From: Sphingomonas psychrolutea
GTDB taxonomy: Bacteria; Pseudomonadota; Alphaproteobacteria; Sphingomonadales; Sphingomonadaceae
Direction: 5' to 3'
DNA length: 64,000 nt
Assembly (NCBI RefSeq): GCF_014636175.1
Contig: NZ_BMDW01000006.1
Span: forward strand, 62,001-126,000
Shown here: positions 15,593 through 25,160 of the stretch, one piece after another
How the letters are laid out: each line of letters starts with the position of its first letter
Position numbering within the stretch: position 1 is the stretch's first letter
Notes under the pieces: generated by a model
Seen by the model: the letters and a program-made list of their open reading frames with translations, nothing else
What the model was told of the DNA's origin: nothing
Databases searched by the model: none
Position numbers and translations under genes: made by a program

Positions 15593-15641
15593 GCGACGAA
15601 ATGTTCCATTCGTCGCTATACTGGCACGCTTCGTCGCTGTA
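15593..15641. promoter_or_regulatory. Repeated GCGACGAA/TTCGTCGC motif before the macroglobulin gene
   Basis: GCGACGAA (15593-15600) and TTCGTCGC (15609-15616) form a perfect 8-bp inverted repeat. A third copy, TTCGTCGC (15630-15637), lies 21 bp after the second, about two helix turns, and both right-facing copies are followed by T(A/G)TA. TATACT (15617) and TATAAG (15640) are possible -10 hexamers. The site lies in the 205-bp divergent gap and looks like an operator. Confidence 0.5.
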
Positions 15642-15674
15642 TAAGACCTAATCCGACGCTCCCGGGAGGGCATG

Positions 15675-18600
15675 ATGAAGCTGGCGTACCGAATCGCACT
15701 GCTTGCCCTTGCCATCGCGCCGATTGCCGCTTTCGGCGATTCGAGCCCGCAAGTCGTCCTTGCCACACCCGGCATTGGCGATGGCGCGATCGAACGTTTC
15801 ACGACGCGCTTCAACCAGCCAATGGTGCCGCTCGGCGATCCGCGCGCGGCGTCGCCGTTCGACGTTACCTGCGCGGTCGGCGGCCAAGGCCGCTGGGTCG
15901 ATCCGCAGACCTTCGTCTATGATTTTGCCAGCGGCTTGCCCGGCGGCACGGTGTGCAAATTCAAACTGCGCGACGGGTTGAAGAGCGTCAGCGGCTATGC
16001 CGCGACCGGCCAGAAGGAATTTACCGTCGATGCCGGCGGCCCGGTCGCCCGCGCGGTGCTGCCGGGCGAGGATTCGAGCGAAATCGAGGAGGATCAGGTC
16101 TTCCTCGTCGCGGCGAACTTGCCCGCTACGCCCGCCTCGGTAGCGGCCAATGCCTATTGCTCGGTCAAGGGGATTGGCGAGAAAATCCCGGTCGACGTGC
16201 TCGCCCCCGATCTGGCCGGGAAAATCCTCGGCGAACTCGGCACCGACAGCTGGACCGTGCGCAGCTTCCTCGAAAGCGGTGGTCTTCCCGCGACGATCCC
16301 CGCGCCTGCCGACCGTGCCAAGGCCTATGCCGGGGTCACTGCGCTGAAATGCCGCCGCCCGCTGCCGCCTGGCACCGACATGGCGCTGGTATGGGGCGCG
16401 AACATCGCAGGGGCAGGCGGCAAGACCGCGGGCAGCGACCAACGCTTCGATTACACCGTGCGCCAGCCCTTCACCGCCAAGTTCGAATGCAGCCGCGTCA
16501 ATGCCGCCGCCGGCTGCAACCCGGTCGAAAAGGCGTGGGTGCGCTTCTCGGCACCGGTTCCGACGGAACTCGCCAAGCAAATCCGCATCCAAACCGCCGC
16601 CGGCAAGATGCTGACCCCGACGATCCTCGATTCTGAAAACGGGGAGGCGCGCGGCGATGCCAAGAGCAACGCGACCGTCTCGTCGGTCGGTTTCAAGGCC
16701 CCGCTGCCCGAGGCACAGACGGGCAAGCTGACGCTGCCCGAAGGCGTGAAGGACGAAAGCGGGCGGCCGCTCGCCAACGCCGCGCGCTTCCCGCTCGATG
16801 TGCGCTTCGGGGCCGCGCCGCCGCTGGTGAAGTTTGCAGCAAGCTTCGGCATTCTCGAATCAAAACAAGGCGGGGTGTTGCCGGTGACGGTACGCAACGT
16901 CGAACCCGCGCTGCAGGGCACCAACCTGACGATCGCCGGGCAAGCCTTCCGTGTCGATGGCACCGACGGCAAGATCGCCGACTGGCTGCGCACCGTCGGC
17001 ACGGCCGGTGACGATGAAAGCCACGAGGAAAAACGCGGCAAGGAATCGGTCCGGATCAACGATACCGGCGCGACCTCGATCCTCGGCAAACAGGGGGCGG
17101 CATTCCGGGTCGGACTTCCCGGCAAGGGCAAGGATTTCGAAGTCGTCGGGATGCCGCTCGGCGGCGGCAAGCCCGGTTTCTACGTCGTCGAACTGGCCAG
17201 CCCCGTGCTGGGGCAAGCGCTGCTCGGGCGCAAAGCCCCGCGTTACGTTGCTGCCGCCGCGCTCGTCACCAACATGGCGGTGCATTTCAAATGGGGCCGC
17301 GAGAAGAGCCTCGCCTGGGTGACGGCACTCGACACCGGCAAGCCCGTCGCGGGCGCGGCGGTGCGGATCACCGACAGCTGCACCGGCGAGAGCCTCGCGC
17401 ATGGCACCACCGACAAGAGCGGCGCGGTCTATGCGCCCCCCGGCCTGCCCGCGCCTGAAACCTATGGCGATTGCAAATATGGCCAAGCGCCGCTGATGAT
17501 TTCGGCTCGCGTCGGCGACGACTTCAGCTTCACGCTGACCGAATGGGGCCAGGGCATCCGACCGTATGATTTCGACTTGCCCTATGGCTATTCGGCGCGC
17601 GGCGAGACGCTCCACACCGTGTTCGACACCGCGCTGATCCGTCAGGGCGAGACGGTGCATATGAAGCACATCCTGCGCACCTCGGTCGGCGATGGCTTTG
17701 GCCTCGCCCCAGCACTGACGGGCACGCTGCGGCTGCAGCATCGCGGATCGGACACGCAATTCGATTTGCCGCTCAGCATCGATGCCAACGGCATCGGCAC
17801 CAGCGAATGGACCGCACCGGCGGGGGCACCGATGGGCGATTACGATCTCTCGGTGATTGCGGGCGATCGCCGGATCGAGACCGGGCAAAGCTTCAAGGTC
17901 GACGAATTCAAGCTGCCGACGATGCGCGCGAGCGTGACCGGCCCGAAGGAAGCGGTGATCCGCCCCACGACGCTGCCGCTCGACCTGTTCGTGGGGTATC
18001 TCTCGGGCGGGGGTGCATCGAACCTCGCGGTCGATATGCGCGTCGGCTATTTCGGGCATGACGCCAAGCCCGACGGCTATGAAGGCTATAGCTTCGGCGG
18101 CAAGGCGATCGCCGAGGGCACGCGCGCGCTCAACGGCGATGGCGAGGAGGAGCAGACCCCGCTCCCTCCGACCCAAATGCTCCCCGCGACGCTGGGCGGC
18201 GATGGCACCGCGAAACAGACGCTGAGCATCCCGCAAGGTCTCGACGGCACGACCGACATGCTGGTCGAGATGGATTATCAGGACGCCAATGGCGAAGTCC
18301 TGACCGCGTCCAAGCGCATCCCGATCTATGCCAGCGGCGTGCAATTGGGCGTCAAGACCGATGGCTGGCTGATGAAGCAGGACGATCTGCGGCTGCGCTT
18401 CGTGGCGCTCGATACCAATGGCAAGCCGATCGCCAATCAGGCGATCTCGGTCGCGCTCTACAGCCGCCAGATCCTCACCGCGCGGCGGCGGCTGATCGGC
18501 GGCTTCTACGCCTATGACAATCGCATGAAGACGACCAAGCTGGCGCAGAGCTGCACGGCGACAACCGACGCGCAGGGGCTGGCGACGTGCAAGCTCGATC

Positions 18601-21494
18601 CCGGTATTTCGGGCGAAGTCTATGCGGTTGCCACGACCAAGGACGCCAACGGCAACGAAGCGCGCGCGACGCAAAGCGTGTGGCTGGCGGGCAAGGACGA
18701 TTGGTGGTTCGGCGGCGACAATGGCGACCGGATGGACGTGATCGCCGAGCAGCAATCGTATGAAGCGGGCGACGTGGCGCGCTTCCAGGTGCGGATGCCG
18801 TTCCGCCAGGCGACCGCATTGGTCACGGTCGAGCGCGAGGGCGTGCTCGCGTCTTACGTCACCGAGCTCAGCGGCACCGATCCGGTGGTCGAGGTGAAGA
18901 TGCCCGGCAGCTATGCGCCCGACGTGTTCGTCTCGGTCATGGTCGTGCGCGGGCGCACCGAAAGCGGCTTCTGGACGTGGCTGCACGGCGTCGCGCGCAG
19001 CGTTGGCCTCGCGAGCGATCCGCCCGAGGGACAGGAGCCGACGGCGCTGGTCGATCTCGCCAAGCCGAGCTACCGCATCGGTATCGCCAAGGTGAAGGTC
19101 GGCTGGGAAGCGCATCGGTTGAACGTTGCGGTCAAGGCCGACCGTGCCCGCTACGCCGCGCGCGACGTGGCGCAAGTCGATGTGCAGGTGAAGACCCCCG
19201 ACGGGAAACCCGCGCGCAGTGCCGACCTCGCCTTTGCCGCGGTCGACGAAGCGCTGTTGCAGCTCGCACCCAACGATAGCTGGGACGTGCTGACTGCGTT
19301 GATGGGCGAGCGCCCGCTGTCGGTCATCACCTCGACCGCGCAGACGCAAGTCGTCGGCAAGCGGCATTATGGCAAGAAAGCGGTCGAAGTGGGCGGCGAT
19401 GGCGGTGGCGCGGCCGATGGATCGGGCCTCAACCGCGAGAATTTCAAGCCCGTCATCCTGTGGCAAGGCCATGTCGCGCTCGACGCGAACGGCCACGCGC
19501 GCATCCCCGTTGCGCTGTCCGACGCGCTGACCTCGTTCAAGCTGGTCGCGATCGCCACCGATGGCGCGCAGCTTTACGGCACCGGCATGGCGAGCGTGCG
19601 CACCGCGCAGGATCTGTCGATCTTTGCCGGGCTGCCGCCCGTAGTGCGCACCGGCGATTTCTATGCGGCCGGCTTCACGCTGCGCAACGGATCGGACAAG
19701 CCGATGACGGTGACCGCGCAGGTCGACGTCACGCCCGCGGTTGCACAAGGCAAGCCGCTGACGGTGACAATCCCGGCGGGCGGCGCGGTGCCGGTCGCGT
19801 GGAACCTGACCGCGCCTGCCAATCTCGACCGCTTGCGCTGGCACGTCAGTGCGAAATCGTCGGACGGCAAGGCGGTCGACCAGATCACCACCGATCAGGC
19901 GGTGCAGCCGCTCTACCCGGTCGAAGTCTGGGCCGGCACGCTCGCGCGCGTCGGGGCCGACACCTCGATCCCGATCCAGCCGCCGATGGGGGCGATTGCC
20001 GGGCGCGGGACGGTCGATATCCGGCTCGACGATACGCTCGCCCCGCCGCTCGAAGGGGTGCGGGCATTCATGGCGGCTTATCCGTACGATTGCTTCGAAC
20101 AGCGGCTGTCGCGCGCGATTGCCTTGGGCGATTCCGCGCAGTGGCAAGCGCTCGCGGGCGAAATTCCGGCCTATCAGGCGGATGACGGGCTGTTGCGCTA
20201 CTGGCCCTCGGGCAGCCTCACCGGGTCGGAGGCGCTCACCGCGTATGTGCTGGCGATGACCTCGGATGCGGGGCTCACCATCCCCGAGGGCCCGCGCGCG
20301 AAAATGATCGAGGGGCTCAAGGCCGTGCTCGACGGGCGCCTCCGCCACGAGGACTATGGCGATGTCCGGCTCCAGCGCGTCTACGCCTTCAACGCATTGG
20401 CCCGCGCCAATGCCGCGACCCCGGCGATGCTCGGGCAATTGAGCATGACGCCCAAGGAAATGCCGACCGCCTTGCTCGCCGATTATATCGTGTCGCTCGA
20501 TCACCTCTCGGGCCTCGCCAACGGTGCGCCGCTGAAGGCGGCCGCGGCCAACACGCTGCGCACGCGCCTGGTGTATGAAGGCACGCGGCTCGATCTGTCG
20601 GATAGCAGCAACCAGCCGTGGTGGCTGATGTCGTCGGGCGACGAAGCCTCGATCAAGGCGGTGATCGCGACGCTCGGCCGCCCCGGCTGGCAGGACGATG
20701 CACCGAAGATGATGGTCGGTGTGGCCCTTCGTCAGAGCAAGGGCCGGTGGGATACGACCACCGCCAACGCCTGGGGCACGATCGCGGCGAAGAAGTTCGC
20801 GGCACTCTATCCGGCCAGCGCGATCGTGGGCGCGACCACGATGAGCCTTGGCGGGCAGACGATCAGCAAGGCCTGGCCGCTGGCGACGACGGCGCGCGCG
20901 GCGAGCTTCGCGCTACCGGCGATGCTGACCCCGCTCAAACTGGCGCACGCGGGGGCCGGACCATGGGCGAACGTCTCGGTCTCGGCTGCGGTGCCGCTGA
21001 CCAAGGCGCTGTTTGCTGGCTATGAAATGCAGCGCAATGTCGAAGTCGTGCAGGCGCGGACCAAGGGCGTCCTTACGCGGGGTGATGTCGTGCGCGTGAC
21101 GATTACAGTGAAGGCGAGTGCCGAGCGCAATTGGGTGGTGATCAACGATCCGATCCCAGCAGGCGCGACGATCATCGGCGATCTGGGCGGGCAATCGCAG
21201 ATCCTGGCCGGGCAAGCTTCGGCCGGGCCGGGCAGCAAGTTCGAGGCACGCGATGCCGATGGCAAGCTGTGGGAGATTCAGGTCGGCGTGGTGCCGGCCT
21301 ATGTCGAGCGGCGCAACGATGCTTGGCGCGCTTATTATGGCTGGGTGCCGCGCGGGGCGTTCAGCGCGTCGTATATGCTGCGCTTGAACGGCGCGGGGCG
21401 CTTCAGCCTGCCGCCGAGCCGAGTCGAGGCGATGTACTCGCCCGCAATCCGCGCACAACTGCCGCTCGCGCCGGTGACGGTGGTGCAGCGTTAG
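15675..21494 (+). CDS. Bacterial alpha-2-macroglobulin (thioester protease trap)
   Basis: The 1,939-residue product begins with a signal peptide (MKLAYRIALLALAIAPIAAF) and has the macroglobulin layout: repeated MG domains, a bait region, and a thioester site DCFEQ with Cys1473 and Gln1476 matching the CxEQ consensus. Bacterial members sit in the periplasm and trap attacking proteases covalently after bait cleavage. The signal ends without a lipobox Cys, so it may be soluble rather than a lipoprotein. I prefer the ATG at 15675, five bases after GGAGG, to the one at 15672. It is followed by pbpC, the standard partner, and preceded by a repeated operator-like motif. Confidence 0.93.
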   Translation: MKLAYRIALLALAIAPIAAFGDSSPQVVLATPGIGDGAIERFTTRFNQPMVPLGDPRAASPFDVTCAVGGQGRWVDPQTFVYDFASGLPGGTVCKFKLRDGLKSVSGYAATGQKEFTVDAGGPVARAVLPGEDSSEIEEDQVFLVAANLPATPASVAANAYCSVKGIGEKIPVDVLAPDLAGKILGELGTDSWTVRSFLESGGLPATIPAPADRAKAYAGVTALKCRRPLPPGTDMALVWGANIAGAGGKTAGSDQRFDYTVRQPFTAKFECSRVNAAAGCNPVEKAWVRFSAPVPTELAKQIRIQTAAGKMLTPTILDSENGEARGDAKSNATVSSVGFKAPLPEAQTGKLTLPEGVKDESGRPLANAARFPLDVRFGAAPPLVKFAASFGILESKQGGVLPVTVRNVEPALQGTNLTIAGQAFRVDGTDGKIADWLRTVGTAGDDESHEEKRGKESVRINDTGATSILGKQGAAFRVGLPGKGKDFEVVGMPLGGGKPGFYVVELASPVLGQALLGRKAPRYVAAAALVTNMAVHFKWGREKSLAWVTALDTGKPVAGAAVRITDSCTGESLAHGTTDKSGAVYAPPGLPAPETYGDCKYGQAPLMISARVGDDFSFTLTEWGQGIRPYDFDLPYGYSARGETLHTVFDTALIRQGETVHMKHILRTSVGDGFGLAPALTGTLRLQHRGSDTQFDLPLSIDANGIGTSEWTAPAGAPMGDYDLSVIAGDRRIETGQSFKVDEFKLPTMRASVTGPKEAVIRPTTLPLDLFVGYLSGGGASNLAVDMRVGYFGHDAKPDGYEGYSFGGKAIAEGTRALNGDGEEEQTPLPPTQMLPATLGGDGTAKQTLSIPQGLDGTTDMLVEMDYQDANGEVLTASKRIPIYASGVQLGVKTDGWLMKQDDLRLRFVALDTNGKPIANQAISVALYSRQILTARRRLIGGFYAYDNRMKTTKLAQSCTATTDAQGLATCKLDPGISGEVYAVATTKDANGNEARATQSVWLAGKDDWWFGGDNGDRMDVIAEQQSYEAGDVARFQVRMPFRQATALVTVEREGVLASYVTELSGTDPVVEVKMPGSYAPDVFVSVMVVRGRTESGFWTWLHGVARSVGLASDPPEGQEPTALVDLAKPSYRIGIAKVKVGWEAHRLNVAVKADRARYAARDVAQVDVQVKTPDGKPARSADLAFAAVDEALLQLAPNDSWDVLTALMGERPLSVITSTAQTQVVGKRHYGKKAVEVGGDGGGAADGSGLNRENFKPVILWQGHVALDANGHARIPVALSDALTSFKLVAIATDGAQLYGTGMASVRTAQDLSIFAGLPPVVRTGDFYAAGFTLRNGSDKPMTVTAQVDVTPAVAQGKPLTVTIPAGGAVPVAWNLTAPANLDRLRWHVSAKSSDGKAVDQITTDQAVQPLYPVEVWAGTLARVGADTSIPIQPPMGAIAGRGTVDIRLDDTLAPPLEGVRAFMAAYPYDCFEQRLSRAIALGDSAQWQALAGEIPAYQADDGLLRYWPSGSLTGSEALTAYVLAMTSDAGLTIPEGPRAKMIEGLKAVLDGRLRHEDYGDVRLQRVYAFNALARANAATPAMLGQLSMTPKEMPTALLADYIVSLDHLSGLANGAPLKAAAANTLRTRLVYEGTRLDLSDSSNQPWWLMSSGDEASIKAVIATLGRPGWQDDAPKMMVGVALRQSKGRWDTTTANAWGTIAAKKFAALYPASAIVGATTMSLGGQTISKAWPLATTARAASFALPAMLTPLKLAHAGAGPWANVSVSAAVPLTKALFAGYEMQRNVEVVQARTKGVLTRGDVVRVTITVKASAERNWVVINDPIPAGATIIGDLGGQSQILAGQASAGPGSKFEARDADGKLWEIQVGVVPAYVERRNDAWRAYYGWVPRGAFSASYMLRLNGAGRFSLPPSRVEAMYSPAIRAQLPLAPVTVVQR

Positions 21495-21503
21495 TGTCTC
21501 TAT

Positions 21504-21608
21504 CCACCCCGGCGAAGGCCGGGGCCCAGTAGCGGGCCGTTGAGTGATCGAGTACCGCGCTCTTCTTCGTCGTGCGTCACAACTGGGCCCCGGCCTTCGC
21601 CGGGGTGG
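21504..21608. repeat. Paired-palindrome (REP-like) repeat, type A
   Basis: Perfect 27-bp inverted arms (21504-21530 and 21582-21608) flank a 51-bp spacer. Each arm contains its own hairpin, CCCCGGC-GAA-GGCCGGGG. A second copy of the type lies at 47680-47781. It sits between the macroglobulin and pbpC genes and covers the first codons of the longest pbpC reading frame. Confidence 0.9.
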
Positions 21609-21615
21609 AGCAAGG

Positions 21616-23796
21616 GTGTGGGCGCGCTTCGGGACGCTGGACGCAAGGATTAGCCAATGGGCGGTGGCGACCTGGGCAAAACTCCGCACCAAGCAAGGCC
21701 TGACGCTCTCCGCCCTCGCACTCGCCATCCTCGCCTTCATCGTGATCGATTACGCAACGCTGCCCCCGCCGCTCCCCGCTTACGCGCATATCCGCGCGGC
21801 ATGGCACCCGTCCGAGGCTTGGCTGTATGATCGAAACGGCGCGCTGATCGACAGCGCGCGCGTCGATTTCACCGCGCGGCGGCTCGGCTGGACCCCGCTC
21901 GACCAAATCTCGCCCGTCACGCGTGACACGATCGTCGGGGTCGAGGACAAGCGCTTCTTTTCGCATGGCGGGGTCGACTGGCTCGCCCTCGCCGGCGTCG
22001 CACGCGACAAGGCGCGGGGCGAGCGCGCACGCGGCGCGAGCACGCTGTCGATGCAAGTCGCGGGCTTCCTCGCGCCCGATCTCGCCGCGCCCGGCAAGCG
22101 CCATGTCTGGGACAAGCTCCGCCAGATGCGCGCCGCCTGGAGCCTCGAATCGGGCTGGTCGAAGGACCAGATCCTCGAGGCCTATCTCAATCTCGCCGGC
22201 TTCCGTGGTGAGGCGCAGGGGATCGGTGCGGCGGCACTCGGCCTGTTCGGCAAGACCCCCGATGCACTCGCGCGCGACGATGCGGTGCTGCTCGCCGCGC
22301 TCCTGCCCGATCCGCAGGCCGACCCTGCCGCCGTCGCGCGGCGTGCTTGCGCCGTCAGCCACGAGGCCGAATGCGCGCGCTTTGCGGGCGAGGCGGCGTC
22401 GATGCTCGGCCCGGCGCGGAGCCTGGCGCTCGACCCCGGCCTCGCGCCGCATTTGTCGGATCGGCTGCTGACCAAGCCGGGGCTGAAGGTCACCACCACA
22501 CTCGATCGCCGCATTCAGACGCTCGCGATCGTCGCGCTGAAGCGGCAATTGCAGGGCCTCGGCGGCGCGCGCGCCCGCGACGGGGCCGCAATCGTGGTCG
22601 ACAATGCGACCGGCGACGTGCTCGCCTATGTCGGCGGCATCGGCGGGGCCTCGACCGCGGCGTCGGTCGATGGCGCGAACGCCTATCGGCAGGCAGGATC
22701 GACGCTCAAACCGTTCCTCTACGCGCAGGCGATCGAGCGCGGCTATCTCACCCCCGCCTCGATCCTCGACGATTCCCCGGTCCAGCTCGACACGGCCTCA
22801 GGCCTTTACGTCCCGCAGAATTACGATCGCGGGTTCAAGGGGCCGGTGTCGGCACGCACCGCGTTGGCCGGGTCGCTCAACGTTCCCGCAGTACGGACTC
22901 TCTTGCTCGTCGGGGTCGATCCGTTCCGCGATCGGCTGTGGGACAGTGGCTATCGCGGCTTGGTCGAGGATGGTGCCTATTACGGCTATTCGCTCGCGTT
23001 AGGATCGGCCGAAGTGACGCTGCTCGAACAGGCCAATGCCTATCGCAGCCTCGCGCAAGGCGGGCGCTGGTCGCCGCTGCGACTCACGCTCGATGCCCCA
23101 CGCGAAGCACCGCGCGCCGTCACGACCCCGCAGGCGGCGTGGCTGGTGGCGGACATGATGGCCGATCCCAATGCCCGCGTCGCGACCTTCGGGCTCGATT
23201 CGGCGCTGCGCCTGCCGTTCTGGGCAGCGGTGAAAACCGGAACATCGAAGGCCATGCGCGACAATTGGTGCATCGGCTTCACGCAGAAATACACGGTCGC
23301 GGTGTGGGTCGGCAATCTCGAGGGCGATTCGATGCGCGCGGTATCGGGGGCTAGCGGCGCTGCACCGGTATGGCGCGACATCATGCTCGCGCTCAATGCC
23401 ACGGAACGCGGGAACCCACCGTCGCACCCCGCCGGAGTCGAAGCCAAGGCGATCAGCTTTGCGAATGCGATCGAACAGCCGCGCACGGAATATTTCCTCA
23501 CCGGAACCGGCCAGACACGGATCGCCTTCGCGCCGCCCGAATCGCGCCGCCCGCGCATCACCAATCCGGTATCGGGCAGCGTCTATGCGATCGACCCCGA
23601 TATCCCGCCCGACCGACAGCGGCTGTCGGTCGATGTATCGGGGGCGGCGATTGCGCATCGGCTGTGGCTCGACAAGACCGACCTCGGCGCGGCCGATTCG
23701 ACACCGCAGATCATCGCCGCACCGGGCATCCACCGGCTCCGCCTGATCGATGTCGCCGGGCACGTTGTCGACCAAGTGCTGTTCACGATCCGCTGA
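21616..23796 (+). CDS. pbpC: Penicillin-binding protein 1C (bifunctional transglycosylase/transpeptidase)
   Basis: The product (726 residues from GTG 21616) has a membrane anchor (about 31-46), a GT51 glycosyltransferase domain with Glu110 in EDKRFFSHGG and the GASTLSMQV motif, a transpeptidase with SxxK (Ser362-Lys365) and KTGTS (from Lys540), and a C-terminal BiPBP_C domain. It polymerises and may crosslink peptidoglycan on the periplasmic side. The frame extends to an ATG at 21544, but those codons lie in the paired palindrome and encode [10 protein letters not shown], so I chose the GTG preceded by GGAG. The start is uncertain. Pairing with a macroglobulin gene is the standard arrangement. 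Confidence 0.92.
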   Translation: MWARFGTLDARISQWAVATWAKLRTKQGLTLSALALAILAFIVIDYATLPPPLPAYAHIRAAWHPSEAWLYDRNGALIDSARVDFTARRLGWTPLDQISPVTRDTIVGVEDKRFFSHGGVDWLALAGVARDKARGERARGASTLSMQVAGFLAPDLAAPGKRHVWDKLRQMRAAWSLESGWSKDQILEAYLNLAGFRGEAQGIGAAALGLFGKTPDALARDDAVLLAALLPDPQADPAAVARRACAVSHEAECARFAGEAASMLGPARSLALDPGLAPHLSDRLLTKPGLKVTTTLDRRIQTLAIVALKRQLQGLGGARARDGAAIVVDNATGDVLAYVGGIGGASTAASVDGANAYRQAGSTLKPFLYAQAIERGYLTPASILDDSPVQLDTASGLYVPQNYDRGFKGPVSARTALAGSLNVPAVRTLLLVGVDPFRDRLWDSGYRGLVEDGAYYGYSLALGSAEVTLLEQANAYRSLAQGGRWSPLRLTLDAPREAPRAVTTPQAAWLVADMMADPNARVATFGLDSALRLPFWAAVKTGTSKAMRDNWCIGFTQKYTVAVWVGNLEGDSMRAVSGASGAAPVWRDIMLALNATERGNPPSHPAGVEAKAISFANAIEQPRTEYFLTGTGQTRIAFAPPESRRPRITNPVSGSVYAIDPDIPPDRQRLSVDVSGAAIAHRLWLDKTDLGAADSTPQIIAAPGIHRLRLIDVAGHVVDQVLFTIR

Positions 23797-23858
23797 AACG
23801 ACCAACGACCGCGCTCCCGAAAGGAACGCGGCCGCTGCCCGTGACGAAACGCGCGTGC

Positions 23859-24365
23859 TTAGCGATAGAAGCCGCGGATCACGTCGATCACGACGCCGCG
23901 CCGCGTATCGACCAGGATCACGTCGTTATAATGCCGGATCCACTGCTGACCGTACGCCGGGCGACGCAAGTGCAAGCGCCACGGATCGGCAATGACGTAG
24001 CGCGATCCATAATAACCGCTCGAGATGCGCACCCCGGTGCGGAACGCATTGTAACGGAACGGCGCGTTCCAACCGCCGCGATTGTAGAAGCCGGGATTGC
24101 GATCGCGCCAGCCACGCCAATCGTCGCGACCATAAGCGCGGTTACGGTCGCGCACGTCTTCGCGCAGTTCCTGCCGCGCATCGCGGACGTCTTCGCGCTG
24201 GTCGCGAATGTCGCGGCGGTCGCCGGTACGACGGGCATCGCGCAGGTCGCGCTGTTCACCCCGAAGATCCTGCCGGTCGCGGCGCACTTCGGCGTTCGAT
24301 TGGGCGCTTGCGGCGACAGGCATCAGCGTTGCCGCCATCACCGCGGTGAAAATGAATTTGCGCAT
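23859..24365 (-). CDS. RcnB-family periplasmic protein
   Basis: The 168-residue product has a signal peptide (MRKFIFTAVMAATLMPVAAS, cut after ASA), an Arg/Asp-rich helical middle with repeated RDxRxD-type units (RRDRQDLRGEQRDLRDARR), and a C-terminal RcnB-like domain ending WIRHYNDVILVDTRRGVVID. RcnB in E. coli modulates nickel and cobalt efflux, but most sphingomonad relatives have no tested role. GGAGG five bases before the ATG at 24365 fixes the start. Upstream, TGTATCA is repeated with a 10-bp period (24471-24487). It is convergent with pbpC. Confidence 0.82.
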   Translation of the reverse strand: MRKFIFTAVMAATLMPVAASAQSNAEVRRDRQDLRGEQRDLRDARRTGDRRDIRDQREDVRDARQELREDVRDRNRAYGRDDWRGWRDRNPGFYNRGGWNAPFRYNAFRTGVRISSGYYGSRYVIADPWRLHLRRPAYGQQWIRHYNDVILVDTRRGVVIDVIRGFYR

Positions 24366-24508
24366 CATATCCTCCATCATTGGCCGACCAACGGGTCGGT
24401 CCATGCCGAAGCTTATGCCGCCTGCGCCCTGAACGGCTAGCGAACGCACGCGTCAGCATACCGTCAGGGTTGTATCAAAGTGTATCAGGCGAAGACCAGC
24501 GTCCGGCG

Positions 24509-25009
24509 TTAGGGCGCGCCGCTGCCGCCGGTATTGTCGTTGCCGCCTTGTCCGCCGCCACCGATTGCCCCGACCGTGCCAATATTGCCGAACAGTTCAT
24601 CGAAGAAGCTGCGCTTCTTGCCAAGCGTCGGCGTGGTCTTGCTCGATGGGCTGACCGAGGCGACCTGTTCCACCCCCGAACGCCGCACCGCCGAGACGAC
24701 GCCGCGATCGTCGAAGCTGATCCGCAGCGTTACTTGCTCGCGCACATGCGGATTATTGTACGCGAAATTGCGCGCATCGCGCGAGATATAATACCAGTCA
24801 CCCTGGTTGAATTCAGAGGTGAAGCTCGGCTTGCCGAGCACGGCGAGCACCGACTGGCGCGTATCGGTGCCGGCCTGGACCGAATTGACCAGATCGGGAT
24901 CGATGACATAGCCTTGATGCGAACGGAGCGGCACGCACGCGCTCACCCCCAGCCCGACCATGGCGAGCAGGGCGACAGCCGTCATCTGGCGGACGGACTT
25001 CAAACGCAT
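24509..25009 (-). CDS. bamE: Outer-membrane assembly lipoprotein BamE (SmpA/OmlA)
   Basis: The product starts MRLKSVRQMTAVALLAMVGL and has a lipobox VSAC, followed by the BamE fold signature (GYVIDPDLVNSVQAGTDTRQ, LGKPSFTSEF, WYYISR). It belongs to the BAM complex that inserts beta-barrel proteins. The C-terminal tail after about residue 125 is Gly/Ser-rich and longer than in E. coli. GGAG seven bases before the ATG at 25009 favours it over the GTG six bases upstream. It is divergent from the CBP3 chaperone gene, as often in this group. Confidence 0.9.
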   Translation of the reverse strand: MRLKSVRQMTAVALLAMVGLGVSACVPLRSHQGYVIDPDLVNSVQAGTDTRQSVLAVLGKPSFTSEFNQGDWYYISRDARNFAYNNPHVREQVTLRISFDDRGVVSAVRRSGVEQVASVSPSSKTTPTLGKKRSFFDELFGNIGTVGAIGGGGQGGNDNTGGSGAP

Positions 25010-25160
25010 CGACACTCTCCGTTCAGGGCACGCAACCGTAACACGCTATTCTGGCCACGGCGCATTGCATCGTGGGCCGTCTGCCTCAATATGCCGGGAA
25101 ACGCGGCCAAACAAGGGCGCGACCGTGATGCGGCGCTGATACGACGGGAACACTTGGATT

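Noticed and set aside
16860..20504. 1,214-codon open frame opposite the macroglobulin gene
   Set aside because: Arg/His-rich composition without domains; antisense open frames of this length are common opposite GC-rich genes, and the plus-strand protein is a clear family member.
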